DNA of 64,000 nt from contig WBMW01000470.1 of assembly GCA_013396635.1 (NCBI GenBank), forward strand, positions 1-64,000, written 5' to 3'. Below are positions 11,596 to 23,004 of the stretch, in pieces. Position 1 is the stretch's first letter. Every line of letters begins with the position of its first letter. The position numbers and the translations under genes are program-made. Below the pieces are notes generated by a model that was given only the letters and a program-made list of their open reading frames with translations, made no database searches and was not told the origin of the DNA. Source of the DNA: Penelope pileata. Its lineage: Eukaryota; Chordata; Aves; Galliformes; Cracidae.

Positions 11596-14399
11596 GAGGT
11601 ACTACTGTGATGTCTTCCCATTCTCATAAAAAACAGCAACAACAACAAACGTAAACATAAAGGTTTATGATTTGCAGGCATGAGAGAATGTAGGCAAACC
11701 TCTTTTAATGGAGGGGGAGGGCGGAGGCGGGGCAGAGAACACACAGAAACTGGTCTGTTCTGTATTCATTGATCTTCCACAAATTTCAAGTTGCAATTAC
11801 AGCACTTCACTCTTGTCTTTCCAAGGAGTTCAAATAAACAAAATGCTGAGTGTGATGGATACCTCAAAAATAAACACTGTAAGCAAGAACAGGTTTGAGA
11901 TCTACTGACGCAGCTTTGATAGGTATAACACCAAAACATGCTACTCCAATTTCCTGCTATAATCCAAAAGACTGTACTGGCACAGTCAATATCATTTCTT
12001 GAGTAGGAAAGCTATCTCCATTACAGACCCAAAGGATGCAGGGTGAATGGAACTCAATGTTCTTAGGCTAGCTTTATATGTTTGAGAAATTCTCATTTTG
12101 TAGTCTTTCCCTGTGCCTCTTGCAGGATTGATTGTGCCCTATTCTGACCCAGAGAAACAGTAGGAAGGTACACTTGTTTTAAGAAAAGTGATGTGAAAAC
12201 TGTCACTTTTTGCATTGAATGATTAAAGAAAAAGTATATTCTCTTCAAGTCATATGCACAAGAAACTTGAGTCTCTGGCAGCTCAGCAGTTTTTCGTATT
12301 TCATTTTTTGTGTATTTTGCTGAAATTTAATTAAATAATACTGTTGAAGAGCAAAAAATTTAATTATGACTCATATGCACTAACTTAATTATGAAGTCCT
12401 TTTATATATGTTGTTGCATAACTGGTCACACCTGAAAATCTTGGAATATGCTGCACATTGCTGTACTGCTGGAATTTAGGACAAGAATACACACAAATAC
12501 AGATTTCTAACATCTGCGTTACTGAATACAGCAAGTGGGTTGTTCTTCAAAACATCAGGTCTACAATGCTTGACAAGAAAGTGTCTTATTTTTTCAAGCC
12601 TGTTTTAGTAAGCAAAGTCTAACTGGAGCAAAATAAAACCAAAATCATAGGCCTTTTACTCAAAGAATATAATGTTTTACGTATCATGATGTGAATACAT
12701 GATTTTTCCTTAGGAAAGATCATAAAGATCCAGGGAGACTAATCAGTCTTAAACTAAACTAAAATAATTTCATACCATATTAAAAATGATGAGGCTTACT
12801 CATTTCCAAAACAGTTGTTAATTGTATTCATCTTGATGTTTTATCTCCTGCACTCCTCTTAGGGAGTTTCACGGATGCAATAGCAGGGCCTGCATCCAAA
12901 ATTCAGACAAAAAAAAAAACAAAAAAAAAAACATTCTAATGCAGATGGAACTATATTTCTAATTATTCACTCTTGCCAAATGGTCTATAAAAGATCAGCT
13001 CCAGTCATAGGTTTCATGACAAGTGGAAAATAAATTGTTCAAGATGAGATGCAAATTAGCAACAAAGTTCAGCTAACTCTCAGAATGTATAATTACACTT
13101 TGATATGTCATCGAGTAAGATGGATTTACTTGATTTAAATATTGTAAACTTAAAATGTTTGTATGGCAAAATGGTAGGGGAGGGATATTTGAAAACAGTT
13201 AATTCTTGAGAAATGTCAAATCACCCTTGAGAAATAAATCCAGATCAGGCTAGGAAAACACCTTTCTGGAATGCAGTTTCAAATTGCATCAGTACAGTAA
13301 TGTACTGATCAATCTGTTATTATATTTATTGTATGGACAAGCTGGAGTGTCAAAAGCACTACTGATAGTGCGATGGACAAAGATTTCAACATATGGACTA
13401 CTTCAGAAAACACAGTATACTGCAAAATATGTTGATAATGAGCAAAAAAAGGTATCAACAATAGTGACAGGGAAAAAAAAAAAGAAAAGCAAACCACCAA
13501 ACAAACAGTAGGACTCCTTGAAAAGCAGTCCCAGCACAAAATTTGAACACTTGAATATAGTATGTAAACACAGAATATGATTTACTGTGTGCAGCTGCCA
13601 CTTTGCAACATTTCAAGAGTTGTGCAACATAATTGGTACTGAAAGTTGACATTCCTAGAATAGCTCACCGTTACAGTTGTTAGGAATCTGATTTTGATCT
13701 ATCATTCCTTGGCTACACACTTGTGTGTATACATACTGCAAATTTGTTCTGCATACTGATAGTTACATATGCAATCTGCATGCATGCATATCTATCACAA
13801 TGTTGATTAATGAATGTAAAGTGACTTTTCAAATCTACTGATCCACTGTAAGAGAACATCTGTGGATGCCAGACTAATGGTAAGCATGTATGTAACATGG
13901 AATAAAGTGTTCAGTATTCAATAATACTGACCAAGAAGTAGATCAGTAGTTTATAGAGAACAGTTATACTATGCTGTTTGGTATAGCTTATTCCAAGTTA
14001 AGTTAAGCTTGATTCTTCCTTCAATTTAAGGTTTGGTGGTGTTATACTTTCCTGCTCCCTGGCACAATATTTGATAGAAAAACAGTGTTTCTATCAGAAA
14101 CAATACAACTGCCTAAGAGCTGGCCCTGAGCAAGTTGCTCTGATGTGCAGAGATGCTAATGAGAGCTTTGGCAGTGTTGTAACGCTTTCATCAGTCGTAG
14201 CACTGCCTGTAGTCCTGTATGAAGAACACTACTTTTTCTTGGAAACTGGAAATAAGATCATAGTACTTTGACTTAAGATCCCAATAGCTAAAATGAAGGG
14301 CAATCTCTTTTGCATCAATATAATGTTTTTCTGATTTGAGATAAAAATAAGCAAAGTGGGAATGAAGAAAGCAAAAGTCTGATCTGCTCCAGAAGTATA
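11596..14399. other. Intergenic DNA, no gene recognised
   Basis: AT-rich unique sequence. There is an interrupted A-run (A10 C A10-like, 12909-12931) and an A-rich stretch near 13470-13490. The short ORFs, such as 13284-13511 and 14071-14271, have no recognisable domain. I see no transposon ends. Confidence 0.5.
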
Positions 14400-15266
14400 T
14401 TGTGCTGATGTGGCAAGCGTTTGGTGGTAGTGGGAGGGGCTGCAGGAATGGTGTCTGTGAGCAGAGCCCAGTAGCTGCCCCATTTCAGATCAGAGCCAGT
14501 TCCAGCTGCTCCAAAAGGGATCCACCTTCAGCCAGTGCTGAGGCATGAGTGATGCTGTTGTGCCTCTGGGAGAGCAGATTTAAGAAAGGGGAAAGACTGC
14601 TGCAAGATAGCAGAATATAGATAGAGAGGAGTAACAGCCCTGCAGACCCCAAGATCGAGGCAGGAGGAACCAGCAGTTCCCTGTAGCCCAGGAGAGGCCC
14701 ATGGTGGAGCAGGCTGTCCCCACAACCCGGGGAGCACCACGCAGAGCAGATCTCCACACGCAGCCGTGGAGGAGTCCAGGGTGCAGAAGGTGGATGTGGC
14801 CTGAAGGAGGCTGCAGATCATGGAGAGCCCCTGCAGGAGCAGGTCTCGAGCTGGAGCTGCAGCCCACAGTGAGGGGCCCATGGTGGAGAAGGAGGTCTGA
14901 GGGAACTGCTGCCCAGGGAGACTTGTGCTGGTGCCGTCCACTCCTGAAGGATGGGCCCTGTGGTACAGATTTATGTTAGAACATAAGAAGAACTTGAACT
15001 GTAACCTGTGGGAAGCTCACATAAAATCAGTTTGGGAAGGATGGCATCCTATGGGAGGAACCCTACGTGGTAGCTGAGAAGAGAATGACAATGAAGGAGT
15101 TGCAGAGATGAAGTGTTACGGACACAAACCCCATTCCCTGCACAGGTCTGGGGAGAAGAAGTTTAAGAGAGTTGGTGGGATGGGGAAGAGTTTTTAGTGT
15201 GCTTTTAGATTTTCACTGGTCTAGTCTGTTACTTCTAGGCAGTAAATTATATTAATCTCCCTTTTA
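14400..15266 (+). mobile_element. Solo LTR of an avian ERV, U5 missing
   Basis: A GC-rich island in AT-rich DNA that matches my memory of a widespread avian ERV LTR. Landmarks are TGCCTCTGGGAGAGCAGATTTAAGAAAGG (core promoter with TTTAAGA as TATA substitute, about 14560-14588), CTGCTGCAAGATAGCAG, degenerate repeats of a GTGGAGCAGG...GCAGCCGTGGAGGA unit (about 14700-14900), CCCCATTCCCTG (about 15130) and AGTAAATTATATTAAT near the poly(A) region (15240-15256). The U5 end is cut off where a CR1 3' end begins at 15267. Several overlapping ORFs here (14485-14979, both strands) are by-products of the GC-rich repeats, not genes. The start is approximate. Confidence 0.7.
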
Positions 15267-16080
15267 GAAACATAAAATATTTTAGGTTGAAAAACACCTG
15301 TAAGATCATCAGTTCGAACCATTCACCTACCAAGTCTACCACTAGACCATGTCCCTAAGCACTATACATTGCTGCATCTCAAATACCTTTAGGCATGGCA
15401 ACTCCGCTACTTCCCTGGGCAGCCTGTTCCAATGCCTCACCACTAATTCTGTTTATGGTTGGTCCGTGCTGACTCTTCCCAAGTACATTCTCCTTCATTT
15501 GCCTAGAAATGTGCTTCAGAAGGATTTGTTCCTTGATTTTTTTCCTGGCAAAAAAACAATTAGCCTGTAGTTCTCCAGAGATATTATTGGCTTTTCTGAA
15601 GATGACCGCAACACATGCCTTACTACTGTTGTCAAGGTTTTTTTTAAAATGTCAGAGAGAAGCCTTTCAATGACGTTTACTGTCTCTCTCAGGACGCTTG
15701 GATGCATCCCATCTGATCGCATGGATTTGTTTGGTTTCAGTCGCCTGAAACAAACCCTGACTGAATCCTTATTCAGCACTGACTGTTCTCTCTGAATCCT
15801 TTCACTGACCAGAGATACCTGGGAGAAGTTCCCAGTTAAGACTGAAGAAAAGAAGGTATTGAATAACTCAGCTTTGCACATCTATTGTCACTAAATCACC
15901 CACCCCTTTCAACACTGTGTTTGATTTTTTTCTGGTCAGCCATTTACTACTAAAGTAGTGATAGAAACTCTTCTTGTTGCCCTTGACATCCTCAACGAGT
16001 TTTAATTTCCACTGAGCCACAGCTTTCTTAATGCCATTCTTGTTTACCTGAGAAATGCTCCTAAATTTTCTCACAGTAGC
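15267..16080 (-). mobile_element. CR1 LINE with internal deletion
   Basis: Minus-strand CR1. The high-coordinate part encodes the region between endonuclease and RT (GNKKSFYHYFSSK, about 15950-16000), then the KAELFNTFFSSVLTGN motif (about 15830-15880), then KSMRSDGMHPSVLRE (about 15690-15740), with decayed RT sequence down to about 15452. It then jumps straight into the CR1 3' UTR (15267-15451: CTGGGCAGCCTGTTCCAATG, CACTAGACCATGTCCCTAAG). The RT core and the C-terminal domain are missing. CR1 copies usually lose their 5' end; loss of the middle is less common. Confidence 0.85.
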
Positions 16081-16159
16081 ATCTCCCTATTTGTTGCTTG
16101 TATGCTACACTTTTTTTGTATTGAAGTTACATCATGTGTTTATAAGTATCTTAGTTGCA

Positions 16160-16475
16160 GGAGGCAAATGGAGGTGGGGAACCTCTTTTCGGTGGTCAGG
16201 GGACAGGACAAGGGGCAATGGCCTTAAGCTGGAGCACAGGAAGTTCCGCACCAACATGCGGAAGAACTTCTTCACAGTGCAGGTGACGGAGCACTGGAAC
16301 AGGCTGCCCAGGGAGGTTGTGGAGTCTCCTTCCCTGGAGATATTCAAGACCCGCCCGGACACCTACCTGTGCAACCTGCAGTAGGGAACCTGCTCTGGCA
16401 GGGGGGTTGGACTCGATGATCTCTTGAGGTCCCTTCCAACCCCTGCAATTCTGTGATTCTGTGATTCTGTTCCCT
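16160..16475 (+). mobile_element. CR1 LINE 3' end
   Basis: Short plus-strand CR1 3' fragment. The coding end shows GDRTRGNGLKLEHRKFRTNMRKN and VTEHWNRLPREVV, with a frame open to the stop at 16382-16384. The 3' UTR carries GGGGGGTTGGACTCGATGATC and AGGTCCCTTCCAACCCCTGC, then GATTCTGT repeats (about 16449-16470). The tail unit ATTCTGTG differs from the ATTCTATG of most other copies here, so it is a different CR1 subfamily. It lies head-to-head against the minus-strand copy at 15.3-16.1 kb. Confidence 0.93.
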
Positions 16476-19400
16476 GTTTAGACAGTCTAAATCCTGATAC
16501 ATCTGTCTGTTTTTCTGGATATCAGCATGGACCATTCTTGCATTGAATACAGCCCCTGGTTTATCTATCTTGTACAAACAAGTTGTCCCTGATGCTCTCC
16601 AGAAATCTGTCCTGCCAAGGTGCTCTTTCAAAAGTGTCAGAGTGATCCCCTCTGAAAACTGGAGTCTGTGATCTAGACTTTCTCCAGCTATATATAAAAA
16701 TTTTCATCCATTTTTTCACTCTGACCAAGTATCTGTAAGAAACTCCCACCACTGTTTCTCTCTTACTGTAACCCCTTTTGATCATGAACAGCAAACTTTC
16801 TGCCAAACCAATGTCAGTTCCATAGGAGTGTTCACTTGCATCTGATCTGCTCTTTCACTTCCATTTTCCCTCCCTCCTTCTCTTCTCAATCTGTATTCTG
16901 TGAAGAGCTGGTATCCATCCATCGCAGCATTCTAGTTGCATTAGTTCTCTCACCAGTGTGCAAGTAGTTTGAATTATCTGTGACTGTACATGGAGTTCCA
17001 GTCCCTTCTGTTTCCCAGGTTTGTTTCCCATGTACATATGACATAAAGTGGCCCCTCTTTCACCTTCTTTTATTATTGTAGAGGTCTCTCTTGTACTCAC
17101 AACCTTGCATCCTCTACTGTTCACCAGTTCCCTACTTCACTGTGTAAGTCAGCTGTCGTCACCAGGTCGGCCAGGTTGCTGGCAAAGGTGCTGCTGCCAA
17201 TTTTGTATTCAATCCTCAAAAAAGAGGGTTGGCAACATCATTGTGCAAAACCAGAAAGAAACACTAGGGGTAATGGATTTCTCATCTGTCTCAACAAGCT
17301 CTGTTCTGATTTATTGCAGCTGAGGATTTGGCCAACAAATCTTCGTGCTGCTCCAGTTATGTTTCAAAGATATGCTTTAAAAATCTGAAAATAGCAAGTC
17401 AATATGCATTCTTAGATGCAAAGAAAAATATTGGAAGCTATTATAATTTCTCAGGACAGGTTTTAAATCTCACTGCACTTCCTTTTTGAACTAAATTGCT
17501 GCTGCTGTTGGGTTGCTGTGTATTTCTTTCTTGTGGTTGAGGGAGGTGGAAAGAGGGAAGACATGAGTTACTGCTGTCATGTATATCCTTGCCATTACTT
17601 TCTGTTAATCCAATGCTGACTGCTGTTTTTTCTCCCCAGGAAGAACTTTTTAAAGTATTTAAGTGCTGTTGGGAGCAAGAGGGTAAATGGTCTGTAATGA
17701 CTTTAAGTACAGCAGGCAAAAGTAGAACTTTCTGGAAAAAGTTTGTGGGGGAATATAACTGACAAAAGTCTGTCTAAAGAAGACTGCTTTCTTCTGCCTG
17801 TTGGTCAATGGCATATTTTGCAATGCAGGACCAATATCAATAAACAGCAATATAATACACATCTATAATTACAAGCATTTGAGCGGATACTTTGAGGCTC
17901 TGAAATTGCCACAATAGCTGAAAGAGACTTTTTTTTATAAAGAATAAAGGATTGAGAGAGTTTTATTCTAGCATTCCAAACAAAGTTATATTATAGAATG
18001 CATTAGAATCTTGTTTGTCTATCAAGAAATAGAGTTTATTGAAATTTTTATATATATATGAATACTAGTAAAGCTTGGTTTTCCTCCTTTCTTATTAATG
18101 TGAGTACACTGGAGCAAGATGTTCAAAGTTGTCCCTGTGCAGACTAGTTCCTATTGTATGGTTAAATTGAAAGTAAATTTGCATAGTTATTCTTCAGCAT
18201 GTATGCGTTGTTGTATTGATCCAGAGATAAGATTTTCTTTTCATAGCTGAGAGGTGGTGCAGTTTTCTCTGGAGCAGAGAATGGAAACTTTTATAACTTC
18301 TCAATTTTTGCACTGATAGCATTCTCCTCGTGAAAGGTTTCAGTAGAATTGGATCTATTTACAAAGGAATAGCAGGATTACAAATAAAGTAAGGCCTTCA
18401 TGCATACCTGATTTATTTCCCTTTCCACTCTCATAGAGCGTGAAGAAAGGCTGCTTTGTTTCTGTCACTGAGAGGCAGGAGTCTCTCACTGAGGCATGAT
18501 TTCTGATCCTGTGGTTCTACGTCTTTGAAGTGCATTTTCTTTGTCTCACGTTGTGTGCTCTAAATTGTTCAGATTTTAACAGTTAAAATAGTTTCTGTTG
18601 TCTAGTCTCTAGGGCCAGAGCCCTGTGCCATGCATTGCAAACAAATCCTGTATCAAGCCACGTGAAGATACAGGAAAGAGTTCTAAATGGTAAGGTGTGA
18701 GTCACATCAGATATTTGGTAACCATCTCTACCCAGTGCTGCTTTGTGCAGGGTAGCAACATCCTTTGAAGGAGAAGAGGTTCTGCTCATTTCCATTCTGA
18801 ATATAATGCTGAAACTTGTTTCTTATGAGATATTGCAGGTTGGTACTTAGCAACGTTATTGATGGTAGTACAAGAAACTTGAGACACTGAGGGAGCTGGG
18901 GGGCAAAATCCTTTTTTCCTTTCATCGTTAAGGTAAACTTCACTAGTAGATTCCTTGTAGTGCTGGTGGCAACTCTGTTTTGGAAAAACAGTAAAGAACA
19001 GAAAAGAGGGTATATTTCTATCCTTTTGAGAGCTAGATACTGATTCACTTTAGTCGCTTAAATTGCTGCTTTTCTGTTTGTATAGCCTTCCAGCTATCTT
19101 GTCAGTTAAGCCTAGCCAAATTGTCTAGATTCTTAGCTTTGACCAAAATGCAACTTGCTTAAAGCTTACATGAGTTTGTGTAATTGATAATTTGTTATGT
19201 ATTTATTTTAAGGTTAAACAGTACATGCTTCCCAGATCTTTAATTTGTCCTGCTGCGTGTGTCATACGGAGTAGTTTGTTTTATAAGCCAGATCTAGAGC
19301 TGGAAAAGGCTGTAGTATTACCACCGACAGAGGATGATTTTACATAGATGAGGAACTCCTCCAGTATTCTGAATAGTCTAGAATAGAAAAACAGTATGAA

Positions 19401-19684
19401 AGAAACTAAGGTATATTCACATTTTACTTTTTTATTTTCCTGTCATTTTACATCATGATTTTAAAAACTATGGCATGATTCTAAGTTCTTCGGACTGCAA
19501 TAGTAACATGCATTTTGTGAAATATTTGTTATGCACATTAGTTTCATTCATATCATTCTAGTTTTTAAATTTAATTTTAAAGGTAAATAGTATGAAATGA
19601 TTAGTATATTGCAGATGATTAATCTGTAATGATCCTAATGACTCCAAAATGAAGACCAATTAATAAGCAATTGCTTTAGCAAAC
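16476..19684. other. Intergenic DNA, no gene recognised
   Basis: The first 700 bp (to about 17200) have the base composition and minus-strand ORF texture of a decayed LINE and could be an older 5' part of the neighbouring CR1, but I could not place any motif with confidence. The rest is AT-rich without recognisable elements. Confidence 0.4.
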
Positions 19685-20680
19685 AGAATCATAGAATCAT
19701 TAAGGCTGGTATCGAGCTCACCTAGTCCAACCACCAACCCATCACCACCATGCCCACTAAACCATGTCCCTTAGTGCCACATCTACACACTTCTTTAACA
19801 CCTCCAGGGACAGTGATTTCACTACTTATCTGGGCAGCCTGTTCCAATGCTTTACCACTCTTTCTGAGAAGAAATTTTTCCTAATATCTAATCTAAACCG
19901 CCCTTGGTGAAACTTGAGGCCACTCCTTCTCATTCTGTTACTAGTTACCTGGGAGAAGAAGCCAGCCTCCACCTCATTACAATCTCTTCACAGGTAGTTG
20001 CAGAGAGCGATAAGGTCTCCCCTGAGCCTCCTCTTCGCCAGACTAAACAATCCCTGTTCACTCAACCACTCCTCATAAGACCCTTCACCAGCTTTGTTGC
20101 TGTTCTCTGGACACAGTCCAGTGCATCAATGTCTTTCTTGTAGTGAAGGGCCCAAAACTGAACACAATACTCAAGATGTAGCCTCACCAGTGCTGAATAC
20201 GGTGGGACAATCACCTCCCTAGTCCTGCTGGCTACACTATTTCTGATATAAGCCAGGACACCATTGGCCTTCTTAGCCGGCTGGACACACTGCTGGCTCA
20301 TGTTCAGCCCACTGTTGATTAGTGCCCCCAGATCCTTTTCAGGCATACAGCTTTCCAGTCACTCTGCCCCAAGCCTGTAGATTTGCATGGGATTGTTGTG
20401 ACCAAAGTGCAGAACCCAGCACTTGATCCTCTTGAAGCTCATCCCATTGGCTTCAGCCCATCAATCCATCCTATCTAGATCTTTCTGTAGGGCCTTCCTA
20501 CCATTAGGCAGATCAGCATTTCCTCCCAACTTGGTGTAATCTGCAAACTTACTGAGGGTGCACTCAATCCCCTCATATAGATATTAAACAGTCCTGGCCT
20601 CAGTATTGACTCCTGGGGAACACCACTCATGACCAGTCACCAGCTGTATTTAGCTCCATTCACCACCACAGTTGACCAAG
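19685..20680 (-). mobile_element. CR1 LINE, 5'-truncated copy
   Basis: Minus-strand CR1 covering the 3' UTR and the C-terminal part of ORF2. The 3' end starts with AGAATCATAGAATCATTAAGG (19685) and continues through ACTAAACCATGTCCCTTAGT and CTGGGCAGCCTGTTCCAATG. The coding part (20062-20346) reads EKDLGALINSGLNMSQQC, then KKANGVLAYIRNSVASRTREVI, then SALVRLHLEYCVQFWALHYKKDIDALD, the CR1 region after the RT. Sequence up to about 20680 matches the RT end. Stops and frameshifts are present. Confidence 0.93.
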
Positions 20681-22429
20681 ACCACTGATAAATGATGTGA
20701 ATGTGACAGAGAAGAAACAACGTTTTATTATTATTATTATTTATTTATTTTTTTATTTATAATTCTTTTGGAAAAAAAAGTTGTTTATTTCCCTTGTTAT
20801 CAGAGGATATATCAGAAGTTCTATTTATATCAGGAATGCTAACAATTGCGTCTAGAAGATTAGGAAAACAAGAGATGTCCATATACTTCAAAGACTGCAG
20901 CATCACCTGGTGAGAAGTCATTTATTACTATATTCTTCAAGTATTTTCCATAGCCTTATATTTTGAACTACTATTCAAAAGTTTGTAACACTAAAAGACT
21001 TGGAAACCTTTTTGCAAATGCTACAATTGCTTCTGTTCTATTTTGCCATACATTTTTATCTATTTGAATATCCGTAATCAGGAGTGCACAGCACAGATAA
21101 ATGCCTGTCACTCATTTCAGCAGGAATTAAGTACATAGCCATCTTTAAAAATAATGATCTGTTGACCTGTCCAAATAACAGTCTGTTCCAATGGTTATAA
21201 CCTACACCACTCTGTGAGTCCAGCTACATCATTGTTTCCTAAGGAAGAGAGTTTTGGAATTTAACTTGGAAGATCTAACATTTAATTTTCCTCTTTCTGA
21301 GTTTGTATTTTTTTCTTTCTGCTGAGCTTTTTCCAGTGGATGACTTGCAACCGAAAATTTCTGTTGCCTATCCACTGATTCATAGGCATAGGTCATTTTT
21401 CATCTCCCTTGGGGAAACAACATCAAAACATTGCGTATCAATAAGAACATCCTGAAACAAAGACTTTTATGTTTTTATTAGCAAAATAATGGTGCTGAGT
21501 TGCAAAAAGACACTTTCTGCTTCTAGTAGTTGTTACTGTGTCTGTCTAGGTAGGAGAGGATGGCAAACAGATGTATCTGTTCTTAACACGTGTCATTCAC
21601 TTAAAAGCATCAATCTAGAAATCCCTTTTTTTTTTTTTTTTTTCATTTGTGGGCCATAGACATCTTTTAGCTAATGGGAGTGCAACCCAGAAGTCAACCT
21701 CCTCTGACAAGAGATCAAATAATTTGATGTACTGTAAAAAAAAAATGCACGACCCTCTATATATCTTGAGCATTCTGTTTGATAATTTTATATTATGTTT
21801 CCTAGTCTGTTTATTAAGGGAAACTGAGAGTTTTCCTCACTTGTTTTTATTCTTGACTTTGTCTAGACTGCTATCACACCACTTGGTTCTCTTCTCTAGG
21901 CTGAAGAGTCCTGTCTTGTTTATTTATTCTATTACTTTCATCCATCTACATGTCTTCTAGCATTTTTATCCTTTTTTTATACAGACAAATGGAGGTCAAA
22001 ACTCTGCAAAATATTCATGGTGCACCTGCATCTTGATTTAAGAAACAGAATCTATTCTGTTTCATTTGATTTACTCTATTTGATAATCTTTCCTTAACTC
22101 AAAGCATTCCTATTTTTTTTTTCTGAGTGCTGTTGAGCAGTAAATGCTTGGAAGCTTCAGATCCCATCACTGAGTAAGGAAAGACAAGATAAAAATAAAT
22201 TTAGCAACAATCAGAAATAATGCATCTGCAGTCACTCAGTACAGCAAAATTATTCTGCAGTTCTTAGGTATGACCTTCTCAGTCCGTGACTAACCACTGT
22301 CACCTTTCTTTATTTCTTTCTGAAAGACTATTTTGACTAGCTGAGTTGTCATTGGAGCTGAAAAGTGGTTATTTAGCTTTTACATTAATGCATCAGCTAA
22401 ATGCATTGTAGCATCTCATAGGAGTTGTA
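20681..22429. other. Intergenic DNA with simple repeats
   Basis: Contains a TTA/TTTA microsatellite (20724-20760) and an 18-T run (21626-21643). No gene or transposon is recognised. Confidence 0.5.
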
Positions 22430-23002
22430 GGAGGGCTGCTCCGAAAGTAATGCCTATTATTTTGGCCCGTGACATTAGAGGTGAATGTTGGTGGTATGGC
22501 AGTAGAGGCTGCGCCTTCCCACCAATATTCCATTACACTTTGTTGCCATGTGACAGATGGTAGCAGGGGGGGAGTCTGACAAAATGGTATCTGACATGGA
22601 AGTGCGTATGAAGTGAAGGTGTGCAATTAAATTCCTCCATGTGGAAAACAATTGCACTCATTGACATTCAATGTCACTTGCTGAACATTTATGGAGACCA
22701 AACAGTGGATGTGAGCACAGTGAGGTGGTGAGTGGTGTGTTTCAGCAGTGGCAACAGCCATGTGAAAAACAAGTCACGTTCTGTGACAGCTGTGTACAGC
22801 TGTCACATGAAAAAATTAATTGTAGAATTGTAGAAGATCGTCTTGATCAGCTCATCCATGTGAATTGGCTAATGGTGGTGACTATGCTGAAAAATAGTGT
22901 TTCATAGCTGAGAATTTGCTGTATCAAATGGTGCTTTTGTGCTCTTTGTATTTGTTGTAGTTTCCATGGAAATAAGTAGGAGGCATTACTTTGAATGTGA
23001 CA
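22430..23002 (+). mobile_element. Deleted Galluhop-like mariner (copy C)
   Basis: A 573-bp mariner flanked by TA (22428-22429 and 23003-23004). The left end GGGCTGCTCCGAAAGTAATGCC is intact. The right end reads GGAGGCATTACTTTGAATG, with the last 14 bases mutated. It keeps the N-terminal half of the transposase coding region to about the RLDQLIHVNW segment, then jumps (around 22866-22870) to the C-terminal tail (LANGGDYAEK-like). This joint differs from those of copies B, D and E. No usable ORF remains. Confidence 0.9.
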
Positions 23003-23004
23003 TA

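Noticed and set aside
14485..14979. Overlapping ORFs of 90-137 codons on both strands
   Set aside because: Products of the GC-rich, repeat-built solo LTR; no conserved domain.
16476..17200. Possible continuation of the minus-strand CR1 beyond 16.1 kb
   Set aside because: A weak FLESIRDNLF-like similarity to the CR1 endonuclease region exists, but no other motif is in order or frame.
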